Shown piece after piece: positions 51,515 to 60,591 of a stretch of DNA of 64,000 bases. The stretch is from Nocardioides sp. Root122. Lineage in GTDB: Bacteria > Actinomycetota > Actinomycetes > Propionibacteriales > Nocardioidaceae. Every line of letters starts with the position of its first letter. Position 1 is the first letter of the stretch. The notes under the pieces were generated by a model that saw nothing but the letters and a program-made list of their open reading frames with translations, had not been told where the DNA came from and made no database searches. The DNA is taken from contig NZ_LMDE01000010.1 of the NCBI RefSeq assembly GCF_001425025.1, forward strand, positions 165,995-229,994, given 5' to 3'. Position numbers and translations under genes: made by a program.

Positions 51515-54500
51515 ATGGCTCAGGCGCAGTTCCGGTTGCTCGGGCCGATGGGCATGACCGTCGACGGCCAGGCGGCCAAGCTTCCGGGGGCTGCTGAGCG
51601 CGCGCTCATGGCGCAGCTCCTGCTGGCGCCCGGGCGGACGGTCCCGGCCACCCTCCTGGTCGATCGGCTGTGGTCGGAATCCACGTTGCCGGTCGACCCC
51701 ATGAACGCCCTGCAGATCCGGGTCTCCAAGCTGCGCCGCGCGCTCAAGGCGGTCGGCCTGGAGGACGTCGTCGCACGTGAGGGCGTGGGATACCGGGCGG
51801 ACGTGGACCCGGCCCAGGTCGACGCTCACGTGTTCGAGCAGCAGCTCCGTGAGGCACGGGCGTGCAACGCGACCGGCGCTCCGGACAGGCACACCTCAGA
51901 GCAGCTCGCGCGCTACGACGACGCCCTGTCGCTCTGGTCCGGCGACCCCCTGAGCGACTTCTCGACCGAGCAGTGGGCGATCGCCGAGGCGGCGCGCCTG
52001 TCCGAGCTGAAGATCGCGGCGATGACCGAGAGGGCCCAGGTGGCGCTGGCCCTCGGGCGGCACGCCGAGGTCGTCGCCCAGCTCGAGCCCGTCGTGGCTT
52101 CGGACCCGACGCTGGAGGCGGTGGCGGGCCTGCTGATGGTCGCGTTGTACCGCAGTGGGCGGCAGGCGGACGCGCTGGAGGTCTTCGCCCGCACCCGGGA
52201 CGAGCTCGACGAGGAGCTGGGGCTCGAGCCGTCGCTGTCGCTCCGCTCCCTCCACGAGCGGGTGCTGCGGCAGGAGCCGTCCCTGGGCGGCCCCACCGAC
52301 CTGGCACCGCCGGCACCGGTCGTCGTACCGACCCAGCGGCCGCGCTCGACCGAGGCGGCTCGGGCCACCAACCTCCCGACCGTCGTCCGGCCGTTGATCG
52401 GTCGAGATGCCCAGCTCGACGCCCTCGCCGGGCTGGTGGGGGAGACCCGGCTCCTGTCGCTCATCGGCCCGGGAGGGGCCGGCAAGACCAGCCTCGCGCT
52501 GGCCACCACGGCACGCGTGGCCGGCGACTTCGAGGACGGCGCGTTCGGGGTCCGTCTCGCGGCGATCAACGATCCCGACCAGGTGCCGATGGCCGTGGCG
52601 GACGCGCTGGGAGTGCCGATGGACGGCGCGGCGGGCGACCGTGACGTCCGGCAGCGGGTCATCAACTTCCTGGGCCACAAGCAGCTCCTGCTGATGGTCG
52701 ACAACTGCGAGCACGTCGTCGATGCGGTCGCGTCGTTCGTCGACGACGTCCTGGGCCGCTGCCCGCACGTCACCGTGATGGCCACCAGCCGGGAGGCTCT
52801 CGCGGTGCCCGACGAGGTGCAGGTCTCCGTCGGGCCCCTCGAGACCCCGGCGGACGACGTCCTTCCCGGCCGGGTGCTCGACTTCCCAGCGGCCCAGCTC
52901 TTCGTGGAGCGGGCCCGGGCAGTGCGTCCCGGGTCGGTCTTCGACGAGAGGGACCTGGCGGCGATCGGACGGATCTGCCGATCGCTGGACGGGATCCCCC
53001 TCGCGATCGAGCTGGCTGCCGCGCGGACGTCGGCGCTGTCACCCGCCGACATCGCCGGTCGGCTGGACCAGCGCTTCACGCTCCTGACCTCCGGCACCCG
53101 GACCGCCGAGGCGCGCCAGCAGACGCTGCGAGCGACGGTCGACTGGAGCTACGACCTCCTGGGAGAGGCCGAGCAGAAGGTCTTCGAGCGCCTGTCCGTC
53201 TTCCAGGGAGGGTGGACCCTCCACGCAGCCGAGGAGATCGTCTCCGACCCTGCGATGGGGTCCGGCGAGGTGCTCGACGTCGTCGGCCGGCTGATCGAGC
53301 GGTCGATGGTGGTCGTCGAGCCCGGTCCCACCACCCGCTACCGGATGCTGGAGACGATCCGGCACTACGCCGCCGAGCGGCTCGTCGCCCGCGGCGGGAC
53401 CGACGACCTGGCTCGCCGACATGCCGAGCACTTCCGCGACCTGGCCATGGACTCGGAGATGTCGCTGCGGGGCCACGGTCAGCGCTCGACCCTCGACGCG
53501 CTGCGCGCCGACCAGCCCAACATCCGTGCCGCCCTGTCCTGGCTCGGAGGCCCCGGCGGCGATCCGGACGCGGCGCTGTCGATGGCGGGTTCGTTGGGCC
53601 TGTTCTGGCACCTGGGTCGGCACATGGAGGGCCGGGAAGTCCTCGGCCGGCTCCTCGCCGCCCATGACGGCAGCCCATCGGCTCGAGCGAGCGCCCTGCA
53701 GGCGGTCTCGCTCGTCGAACGCCCCCGCGCGTGCCTCGTGCACCCCAGCCCGCGCTGTGAGGAGACGGCACGTGAGAGCCTCCTGCTGTTCGACGAGCTC
53801 GGTGAGCCATCCCGTGCAGCTCTGTCTCGTGTGCTGCTCGCAGTCCAGTGGGTGACCGGCGCCGAGCCCGCGCAGCGCGAACGACTGCTGAGCGAGGCGG
53901 AGGCCCAGTTCGACGAGGACGGCGACCCATGGGGGAGCGCGGTGATCGGCTTCGTCCGCATGGAGACGGCCCTCAAGACCGGCGACGAGGCCGGCGCCGT
54001 GCCCCTCGGGCGGGCAACGGCCTCCTCCTTCCGCCGCCTCGACGACCCGTGGGGACTCTCCGCCGTGCTCTACCACCTGGGCTGGGGACTGCGTCAGTTC
54101 GGCCGCTACGAGGAGAGCGCCCGCGTCCTGGAGGAGGCCATCGACGTCGCGGCCAACGCCGGACTGTGGAACACCGTGCAGTGGGCGCTCGCCGACCTCG
54201 GGGTCGGACAGCTGCACCTGGGCAACGTCGCCGCTGCGAGCGACCTCTTCGACCGCGCTGCCGCCGCCTCACGGCAGGTCGGCGACGGGGCGGGGGAGGT
54301 GCTCGCGACGTACGGCCGGGCGCTGGTCGCCCAGGTGCACGAGGACTGGCCGACAGCACGGGACGCGTACGACGCGGCGATGGCCGGGTTCGCGGTCCTG
54401 GGGACGCCGGTGCCTGAGGGGTTGTCCCTGGCCGGCCTCGCACGCTGCGACGAGGCCGACGGCGACCTGGACAACGCGGTCCTCCGGTTCGAGCAGTCGT

Positions 54501-54706
54501 TGGCTGTCGGCCGGGCGGTCGGTGAGCCGGGGCTCGTCGCCACCTCGCTCGAGAGCCTGGCACGCCTGAGGTCGGCGGGGGGCGAGCAGGACGAGGCGAG
54601 GCGGCTGCTCGTGGAGGCGGCCGACGTCCGTGCATCGGCGGCCCGGCCCGCGCCGCCGCACGAGCGTCGTGACCTGGCGGCATTGCTGTCCCTCATGGCG
54701 TCCTGA
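51515..54706 (+). CDS. SARP family regulator with NB-ARC and TPR domains (AfsR-like)
   Basis: 1063 residues. N-terminal winged-helix DNA-binding domain (RFRLLGPMGM-like start, about 3-95), bacterial transcriptional activator domain BTAD (about 100-245), NB-ARC ATPase (Walker A GPGGAGKTSLAL near residue 318, LLMVDNCEHV as Walker B, GLPL-like GIPLAIELAA), and a TPR-rich C-terminus (about 620-1050). SARP proteins bind direct heptamer repeats at 11-bp spacing, exactly the pattern found before the copper genes on both sides. It sits between copA and copB. No GACAG repeat lies in its own 118-bp upstream gap. What it senses is unknown. Confidence 0.9.
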   Translation: MAQAQFRLLGPMGMTVDGQAAKLPGAAERALMAQLLLAPGRTVPATLLVDRLWSESTLPVDPMNALQIRVSKLRRALKAVGLEDVVAREGVGYRADVDPAQVDAHVFEQQLREARACNATGAPDRHTSEQLARYDDALSLWSGDPLSDFSTEQWAIAEAARLSELKIAAMTERAQVALALGRHAEVVAQLEPVVASDPTLEAVAGLLMVALYRSGRQADALEVFARTRDELDEELGLEPSLSLRSLHERVLRQEPSLGGPTDLAPPAPVVVPTQRPRSTEAARATNLPTVVRPLIGRDAQLDALAGLVGETRLLSLIGPGGAGKTSLALATTARVAGDFEDGAFGVRLAAINDPDQVPMAVADALGVPMDGAAGDRDVRQRVINFLGHKQLLLMVDNCEHVVDAVASFVDDVLGRCPHVTVMATSREALAVPDEVQVSVGPLETPADDVLPGRVLDFPAAQLFVERARAVRPGSVFDERDLAAIGRICRSLDGIPLAIELAAARTSALSPADIAGRLDQRFTLLTSGTRTAEARQQTLRATVDWSYDLLGEAEQKVFERLSVFQGGWTLHAAEEIVSDPAMGSGEVLDVVGRLIERSMVVVEPGPTTRYRMLETIRHYAAERLVARGGTDDLARRHAEHFRDLAMDSEMSLRGHGQRSTLDALRADQPNIRAALSWLGGPGGDPDAALSMAGSLGLFWHLGRHMEGREVLGRLLAAHDGSPSARASALQAVSLVERPRACLVHPSPRCEETARESLLLFDELGEPSRAALSRVLLAVQWVTGAEPAQRERLLSEAEAQFDEDGDPWGSAVIGFVRMETALKTGDEAGAVPLGRATASSFRRLDDPWGLSAVLYHLGWGLRQFGRYEESARVLEEAIDVAANAGLWNTVQWALADLGVGQLHLGNVAAASDLFDRAAAASRQVGDGAGEVLATYGRALVAQVHEDWPTARDAYDAAMAGFAVLGTPVPEGLSLAGLARCDEADGDLDNAVLRFEQSLAVGRAVGEPGLVATSLESLARLRSAGGEQDEARRLLVEAADVRASAARPAPPHERRDLAALLSLMAS

Positions 54707-54724
54707 AGACATCAGCGCCCACGG

Positions 54725-54753
54725 CGACAGGAAGCGGACAGCAGCGCGACAGC
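54725..54753 (+). promoter_or_regulatory. SARP-type triple direct repeat before the copB unit
   Basis: Heptamers CGACAGG (54725-54731), GGACAGC (54736-54742), CGACAGC (54747-54753); spacers of 4 bp, period exactly 11 bp. It lies 63 bp before the isochorismatase fragment and about 335 bp before the copB ATG. Confidence 0.8.
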
Positions 54754-54815
54754 AACCCTGTCCATCGTGACGGGAACGGCGCCACCCAGCGTCCACCCGA
54801 GCGCGAGGAGCCGAC

Positions 54816-55091
54816 ATGGACGGCGTACGACGCCCTGACACCGCACCGGTGGTGATCGACGCCCGGGATGCGTTCGACGACCCGAGATGGGGGCGCCGCA
54901 ACAACCGCGACGCGGGTCGGAACATCGCGGACCTCGTCGACGCGTTCGGCAACGCCCGCCTTCCCGTGGTGTTCGTCCAGCATGCGGCCACCCTCGTGGC
55001 CACGCAGGACGTGGTCGACTTGCTTCAGGCGACCGAGGCCGGCGTCGGTCGGGATCCAGCCATACCCCCCGGGGGTACACTGTGGACATGA
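54816..55091 (+). pseudogene. isochorismatase-like N-terminal fragment
   Basis: 91 codons. The start [20 protein letters not shown] matches the first strand and catalytic Asp region of isochorismatase-like hydrolases (compare VVDAQRGFDETTYWGPRNN in the gene at 60592), and VVFVQHAAT is the second strand. The catalytic Lys and Cys parts are missing, and the frame runs into the CsoR-like palindrome and overlaps the copB start. A ribosome-binding site (GAGGAG) precedes the ATG, so it may still be translated as a leader. I take it as a remnant. Confidence 0.65.
55062..55078. promoter_or_regulatory. CsoR-like copper operator before copB
   Basis: Near-perfect palindrome ATACCCCCCGGGGGTAC, with the C/G-run and TA flanks typical of CsoR/RcnR-family operators (TACCCC...GGGGTA). 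It lies 9 bp before the copB ATG and inside the isochorismatase remnant. No csoR gene is in the window. Confidence 0.65.
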
Positions 55092-57502
55092 CCAGCGACC
55101 CGCGCCCGGACATGACCACCACGCACCAGGTCAACGACCCGGTGTGTGGGATGAGCGTCGACCCTCGTGCCACCGAGCACACGGTCGACCACCACGGTGA
55201 GCAGTTCTCCTTCTGCTCGGCCGGCTGCAAGGACACGTTCGTCGCCAACCCCGACCAGTACGCGGGTCGGCGGTCGCACGATGCCGGTCACGACCACGGT
55301 CACGCCGAGCACCATGCGCACGGCAGCCAGGTTGGAGGAGAGCCGCCCACGCCGGGTGAGGGCGAGGTCGTCGAGTACACCTGCCCGATGCATCCTGAGA
55401 TCCGCAGGCCGGGGCCCGGGTCGTGCCCGATCTGCGGGATGGCGCTCGAGCCGGTGATGGTCACCGTCGACTCCGGTCCGTCGCCGGAGCTGCGAGACAT
55501 GACCCGCAGGTTCTGGTTCGGCGTGGCGCTGTCCATCCCGGTCGTCATCCTCGGCATGGGCCGCGACCTCGTCCCGTGGCTCCACGACAACGTCACCGCC
55601 ACGGAGTCGGCCTGGACCCAGCTCGTGCTCGCCACACCGGTCGTGCTGTGGGCCGGCTGGCCGTTCTTCACCCGCGGCTGGGCCTCCGTCCGGACGATGA
55701 AGCTGAACATGTTCACGCTCATCGCGATGGGCACCGGCGTCGCGTGGCTGTTCTCCGTCGTCGCGACGGTGGCGCCGGGCATCTTCCCGGAGGCGTTCCG
55801 CATGGACGGCGCGGTGGACGTGTACTTCGAGGCCGCTGCCGTCATCACGACCCTCGTCCTGCTGGGTCAGGTCCTCGAGCTCCGCGCGCGCGAGGCGACG
55901 TCGGGTGCCATCAAGGCGCTCCTCGACCTCTCCCCGAAGACGGCCCGCCGCGTCCGGGACGACGGCACCGACGAGGAGGTCACCCTCGACCAGGTGCAGC
56001 TGGGTGACCTGCTCCGTGTCCGCCCCGGCGAGAAGGTCCCCGTCGACGGTCTCGTCGAGGCCGGCAGGTCCGCCGTCGACGAGTCCCTGGTCACCGGCGA
56101 GTCGATGCCGGTCACCAAGGCGGTGGGTGACAACGCCATCGGCGGCACCCTCAACCAGACCGGTGCGCTCCTCATCCGAGCCGACGCGGTGGGTCGCGAC
56201 ACGATGCTGTCGCGCATCGTGCAGATGGTCGCCGAGGCCCAACGCTCCCGCGCACCCATCCAGCGCACCGTCGACCGCGTGTCGGCCGTGTTCGTGCCCA
56301 CTGTCATCGGCATCGCCGTGCTCGCGTTCGCGGTCTGGGCGCTCGTCGGCCCCGACCCGAGGCTCACCCACGCGCTCGTGGTCGCGGTCAGCGTCCTCAT
56401 CATCGCCTGCCCGTGTGCCCTCGGTCTGGCCACACCGATGTCCATCATGGTCGGGGTCGGTCGCGGGGCTCAGATGGGTGTCCTCATCAAGAACGCCGAA
56501 GCGTTGGAGCGGATGGAGAAGGTCGACACCGTCGTCGTCGACAAGACCGGCACACTGACCGAAGGCAAGCCCGCTGTGACCGCCGTCGAGCTGGCCGACG
56601 GGTACACCGGGCACACCGAGACGGAGCTCCTGAGGCTCGCGGCCGCGGTCGAGAACGCCTCCGAGCACCCGCTCGCCCGCGCCATCGTCGACAAGGCTCA
56701 GGCCGCCGAGTCCACGGGCGTGACGAGGCTGCCGGAGGTGGCTGACTTCGACGCACCCGCCGGCAAGGGCGTCCTGGGCACCGTCGAGGGACACCAGGTC
56801 CTCATCGGCACCGCCGGTTTCCTCACGTCCCGGGACGTCGACCCGGCCAGCCTGTCCGAGTCCGCGGACCGGCTGCGACGCACCGGGGCCACCGCCGTAC
56901 TTGTCGCGGTCGACGGCACCCCGGCTGGTGTCATCGGTGTCGCCGACCAGGTCAAGGAGACCACCCCGGCCGCGCTGGCGGCGCTGCGCAAGGAGGGCAT
57001 CGAGGTCATCATGCTCACCGGCGACAACGTGGTCACCGCCTCCGCGGTCGCTGGCGACCTGGGCATCGACCGCGTCGAGGCCGAGGTGCTGCCCGACCAC
57101 AAGGCCGACGTCGTCAACAAGCTGCGCGCCGAGGGCCGCGTCGTCGCGTTCGCCGGGGACGGCGTCAACGACGCTCCCGCGCTCGCGGCCGCCGACGTCG
57201 GCTTGGCGATGGGCACCGGCACCGACGTGGCGATGGAGTCGGCCGGGGTGACCCTGCTGCGAGGCGACCTGAACGGCATCGCCCACGCACGTCAGCTCTC
57301 CCACGCCGTGATGCAGAACGTTCGCATCGGGTTGTGGCTCGCCTTCGGCTACAACTCCGCGGGCATCCCGATCGCGGCTGGTGTGCTGTACCCCGTGTTC
57401 GGGTGGTTGCTGTCGCCGGTCATCGCCGCGGCGGCGATGGCGCTGTCGTCGGTGAGTGTGATCGTCAACGCGCTGCGACTGCGGACCCAGAGGCTTGCGT
57501 GA
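55088..57502 (+). CDS. copB: CopB-like P1B-ATPase with YHS and HMBD domains
   Basis: 804 residues: N-terminal YHS/TRASH domain ([21 protein letters not shown]), a His-rich linker ([12 protein letters not shown]), a second small heavy-metal-binding module ([15 protein letters not shown] with CPICGM), eight membrane spans, CPC motif [17 protein letters not shown] and [10 protein letters not shown]. CopB in the strict sense has CPH; this CPC form is closer to copper-exporting ATPases with YHS N-termini, so the symbol is tentative. ATG 55088 overlaps the upstream frame; ATG 55112 is another candidate. Confidence 0.9.
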   Translation: MTSDPRPDMTTTHQVNDPVCGMSVDPRATEHTVDHHGEQFSFCSAGCKDTFVANPDQYAGRRSHDAGHDHGHAEHHAHGSQVGGEPPTPGEGEVVEYTCPMHPEIRRPGPGSCPICGMALEPVMVTVDSGPSPELRDMTRRFWFGVALSIPVVILGMGRDLVPWLHDNVTATESAWTQLVLATPVVLWAGWPFFTRGWASVRTMKLNMFTLIAMGTGVAWLFSVVATVAPGIFPEAFRMDGAVDVYFEAAAVITTLVLLGQVLELRAREATSGAIKALLDLSPKTARRVRDDGTDEEVTLDQVQLGDLLRVRPGEKVPVDGLVEAGRSAVDESLVTGESMPVTKAVGDNAIGGTLNQTGALLIRADAVGRDTMLSRIVQMVAEAQRSRAPIQRTVDRVSAVFVPTVIGIAVLAFAVWALVGPDPRLTHALVVAVSVLIIACPCALGLATPMSIMVGVGRGAQMGVLIKNAEALERMEKVDTVVVDKTGTLTEGKPAVTAVELADGYTGHTETELLRLAAAVENASEHPLARAIVDKAQAAESTGVTRLPEVADFDAPAGKGVLGTVEGHQVLIGTAGFLTSRDVDPASLSESADRLRRTGATAVLVAVDGTPAGVIGVADQVKETTPAALAALRKEGIEVIMLTGDNVVTASAVAGDLGIDRVEAEVLPDHKADVVNKLRAEGRVVAFAGDGVNDAPALAAADVGLAMGTGTDVAMESAGVTLLRGDLNGIAHARQLSHAVMQNVRIGLWLAFGYNSAGIPIAAGVLYPVFGWLLSPVIAAAAMALSSVSVIVNALRLRTQRLA

Positions 57503-57530
57503 CACCAGCCGCTCCGTACCATCAGAAGCG

Positions 57531-58052
57531 ATGAAGCCCGTGCTTCCCACCGCCGTCACCCGCAGGCAGCTGCGGGTGTCGACGGCTGCGCGGCCCTCCA
57601 GCCGTGTGGGACTGGCCGCGCTCGTTGCCGCGCTGGTCGTCGGCATCCTCGGCATGCACGCCCTGCCCAGCCACGGCGCCCCCGCCGCGACCACCGACAG
57701 GACCGCGAGCGCCGCGCACACCAGCTCGATGATCGCGATGAGCCCGATGAGCGGCATGCCATCGGGCCACGACACCGCGATGGAAGTGGGGGACTCCCAC
57801 GAGGGTCACACCACTGCCGCCAGCACCGCCGGCGGTGGCGGCTCGGGGCGCGACATGGTGAGCACCGTCATGCTGTGCGTCGTCATGCTCGCCGCCGCCG
57901 CGCTCACGCTGCTCGTGGTCCTCGCCGCCGGCGTCCTCCGGCTGCTGCTGCCGGCCGCGTTCAAGCCCGCTGCCGTGCGCGAACGGGCGTTGCAGCGGGT
58001 GCGCGGAACCGGCCCGCCCCACGAGTGGCAGTTCTCCGTCATCAGGTGCTGA
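57531..58052 (+). CDS. DUF6153-like Met/His-rich membrane protein
   Basis: 173 residues: one N-terminal membrane helix (about 27-45), an external loop rich in Met and His (MIAMSPMSGMPSGHD, DSHEGH), and a second helix (about 110-140). This layout matches the actinobacterial DUF6153 family, which is commonly near copper genes. AGAAG precedes the ATG by a few bases. It lies 28 bp after copB and is probably in the same transcript. A copper-binding role is likely but inferred. Confidence 0.7.
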   Translation: MKPVLPTAVTRRQLRVSTAARPSSRVGLAALVAALVVGILGMHALPSHGAPAATTDRTASAAHTSSMIAMSPMSGMPSGHDTAMEVGDSHEGHTTAASTAGGGGSGRDMVSTVMLCVVMLAAAALTLLVVLAAGVLRLLLPAAFKPAAVRERALQRVRGTGPPHEWQFSVIRC

Positions 58053-58170
58053 CAGGCCCGGCGACCACCCGCCACCGCTGAGCCTGAACTGCACGTCCGG
58101 CTCGGCGTTCCAGTCGGGTGTCGCGCCCCTGCCTGCCCGAACACGCCACCTGACCTTCCAGGAGAACCTC

Positions 58171-58812
58171 ATGCACAGCAAGACCACGACCCGTACGCGC
58201 GCCCTCGGCGCCCTCGCGTTGACCCTCGCCCTCGGCGTCGGCCTCACTGCCTGTGGCGACGACAGCTCGGATGCGGCCACCAAGGCCGAGGTCAGCACGA
58301 CCGAGCACAACGATGCCGACGTCACCTTCGCCAGCGACATGATCACCCACCACGCGCAGGCGCTCTCGATGGTCGACCTGACCCTGGACCGTGACCTCGA
58401 CCCGGAGGTCCAGGCTCTCGCCGAGGACATCCGGGAGGCCCAGGGTCCCGAGATCGAGACGATGGCGGACTGGCTCACCACGTGGGGCGAGGACGTGCCG
58501 GCGACGATGCGCGACCACGTCAACGGCGGCCACGACATGGACGACATGTCCGACAACATGGACGACATGGGTCACGACGACATGCCGGGCATGATGACGG
58601 CCGACGACTTCGATGAACTGGAGAACTCCTCCGACGCCGAGTTCCAGGACATGTGGTTGGACATGATGATCGAGCACCACGAGGGCGCGGTCGAGATGGC
58701 GCAGACCGAGCAGTCGGACGGCCAGTTCAAGGACGCTGTCGAGCTGGCCGGCCAGGTCATCACGACCCAGACGGCCGAGATCGCGACCATGGAGGAGCTC
58801 CTCGGCTCCTGA
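58171..58812 (+). CDS. DUF305 lipoprotein, copper-associated
   Basis: 213 residues. Signal peptide with lipobox LTAC (Cys about residue 27), so a lipoprotein on the outer face. DUF305 motifs: DMITHHAQALSM (first) and MMIEHHEGAVEMA (second), with paired His for metal. A Met/Asp-rich stretch (MDDMSDNMDDMGHDDM) lies between. DUF305 proteins often accompany copper-resistance genes. AGGAGAA precedes the ATG. It follows the DUF6153-like gene by 118 bp and probably completes the copB unit. Confidence 0.88.
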   Translation: MHSKTTTRTRALGALALTLALGVGLTACGDDSSDAATKAEVSTTEHNDADVTFASDMITHHAQALSMVDLTLDRDLDPEVQALAEDIREAQGPEIETMADWLTTWGEDVPATMRDHVNGGHDMDDMSDNMDDMGHDDMPGMMTADDFDELENSSDAEFQDMWLDMMIEHHEGAVEMAQTEQSDGQFKDAVELAGQVITTQTAEIATMEELLGS

Positions 58813-59058
58813 CCGTCCCGAGAGGGGTGGTCAGGAAGAGACCGATGGTCGACGGGCACTCGCTGCTCCCGCCGGACGCCGCCTGGCCAGCCGCGGATCC
58901 GCGGGCAGCGCTTCCGGCGCGGATCAGCGTTCCGTGGCGGAGTCCCGGGACCACCTGGGGTAGGGGGAGCCGTCCGGCCCTGTTGCCAGGGTGCCCGCCG
59001 CGCTTGGCTGGAAGTGGTCAGACGCCCGCGTGGGTCGGACGGACCGGAGGTGTGGGGC

Positions 59059-60327
59059 ATGATGCGGAGCACGGGGCCGGGACGACGGGTTGCCGCTGTG
59101 CTGAGCAGCATCGCGACGGGTCTCGCACTCGCCGTGGTGTCGCCGGCGAACGCCACGGACGCGAGGTCGTCTACTCGTCAGCGTCCAGACGCGGGGACGA
59201 CACTGATCACGGCGACGGACCACGTCGCCTTCTCACCCGACGGCGACCATCGGAAGGATCGAGGCCGCATTCGCTTCAGGCTGGACGCCCCGGCGCGGGT
59301 GACGATCACCGTGCGCAATCCACGGCGGGCCCTGGTGCGGCGCGCCCGGCTGGGGACGCTGTCCGCAGGTCGACACTCCTGGACCTGGGACGGCAGGACC
59401 GACGGCGGCAGGAGGGTGCGTGACAACACCTTCTCGGCGACGTCGACAGCAGTGACCGGGCCCCGGAGAGAAACGGCTCGATCGGCCATCCAGGTGGACA
59501 CCCAGCTGTCAGGCAGGCTGGTCGCCACTCGGCCGACCGTGTATCCCCGGGCGTCGGTGGTGACTGATCGCGTTCAGCTGATGTGGCTCAGCGATGGGTG
59601 GAACGCCTGGGACGAGGAGCTGTTCTGGGACGACGGCCTGCTGGCGCGGTCGCGCCTCGAGATCCGCACGCAGGCGGGTGAGCTGGTGTGGCGTCGCGTC
59701 ATCCGGAACTCGTACACCCCGGTCTTCGACTGGTACGGACGACGCGACGGTGGTGCACTCCTGCCGCCCGGCGGATACGTCGTCCAGGTGGTGGTGTCCG
59801 ACCCCGCCGGCAACCGGAGTCGGGACCGCCAGGACGTCTGGGTCTCCCACGAACAGCTCGCCGAAGAGATCTGGAGCGCCACCGTGGCTGCTGCCCGGGC
59901 CGGTCGTTACAGCCCCGAGTTCGGGGGATGCAACGGCTGCGGTGAGAGTGCCGGGCCGGTGCCCAGCGAGCGGTTCCCCGATGGTCTGAGCTTCCGCCCG
60001 GCCACGGAGTCCTGGCAGTGGGGTACAGCGGGATACTTCGGCATGGACGTCCCGTTCGCCGAGTCACCTGCTGACACCTATCGGGTGACCGCGACCGGCG
60101 GCCCGACGGTGCCGGGGTCCCCCGATCAGGGCAGGCTCGACGGCATCGATGTCGGACCCGGCGACGCAACCGTGACCGCCCAGTGGAGGTCGGTGTCGCT
60201 CACGGGGGACCCCTTCCTGCCGGCGATGGACCTGCCGGTGACATGGACCTTCATCACGTCACCGGAGAACTCCTACGACGTGGCGACGTTCACCGTGGAG
60301 TACCGGCGCTACGTCCCGGCGGGGTGA
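59059..60327 (+). CDS. secreted protein with FlgD-Ig-like domains
   Basis: 422 residues. An N-terminal signal peptide (about 1-33, AxA-like site PANA) indicates export. The region 48-140 has the FlgD Ig-like pattern (TWDGRTDGGRRVRDNTF), and another similar repeat (DWYGRRDGGALLPPGGYVV) follows at about 215-260. The C-terminal part is unrecognised, with a CNGC motif (about 297). GGAGG precedes the ATG by 8 bases. Function unknown; it ends before a hairpin terminator. Confidence 0.75.
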   Translation: MMRSTGPGRRVAAVLSSIATGLALAVVSPANATDARSSTRQRPDAGTTLITATDHVAFSPDGDHRKDRGRIRFRLDAPARVTITVRNPRRALVRRARLGTLSAGRHSWTWDGRTDGGRRVRDNTFSATSTAVTGPRRETARSAIQVDTQLSGRLVATRPTVYPRASVVTDRVQLMWLSDGWNAWDEELFWDDGLLARSRLEIRTQAGELVWRRVIRNSYTPVFDWYGRRDGGALLPPGGYVVQVVVSDPAGNRSRDRQDVWVSHEQLAEEIWSATVAAARAGRYSPEFGGCNGCGESAGPVPSERFPDGLSFRPATESWQWGTAGYFGMDVPFAESPADTYRVTATGGPTVPGSPDQGRLDGIDVGPGDATVTAQWRSVSLTGDPFLPAMDLPVTWTFITSPENSYDVATFTVEYRRYVPAG

Positions 60328-60356
60328 GGCGGTGTGGTCGTCGCACACACGCCCGG

Positions 60357-60385
60357 GGCCCCGGTCCCACAGGGGGACCGGGGCC
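60357..60385 (+). terminator. hairpin terminator after secreted-protein gene
   Basis: Stem GGCCCCGGTCCC (60357-60368) with its complement (60374-60385), 5-base loop, then TCTTCGT. It lies 30 bp after the stop at 60327. The stem contains GGTCCC/GGGACC by chance, so it should not be read as a DosR box. Confidence 0.65.
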
Positions 60386-60591
60386 TCTTCGTACGACGGA
60401 CGCGCTCAGATGTCGCAGTAGTGACGGCTTCACTGCCCTGACCTGCGAGAACTGCCATGAGTGGCATCCGCGGGGTGCAGGCGGTACGCACCCGCCGGAG
60501 TGATTGCCCTGTCCTCTTGGTGAACATCTGATACTCCCTGCAGCAGGTACACCCGCATCGTCACTGAAGCTGTGGAGCAGGGCTCTGCCGC

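Noticed and set aside
60357..60385. GGTCCC/GGGACC repeat resembling a DosR box
   Set aside because: It is part of a 12-bp-stem hairpin directly after a stop codon, with a 5-base loop and T-rich end, so a terminator explains it better.
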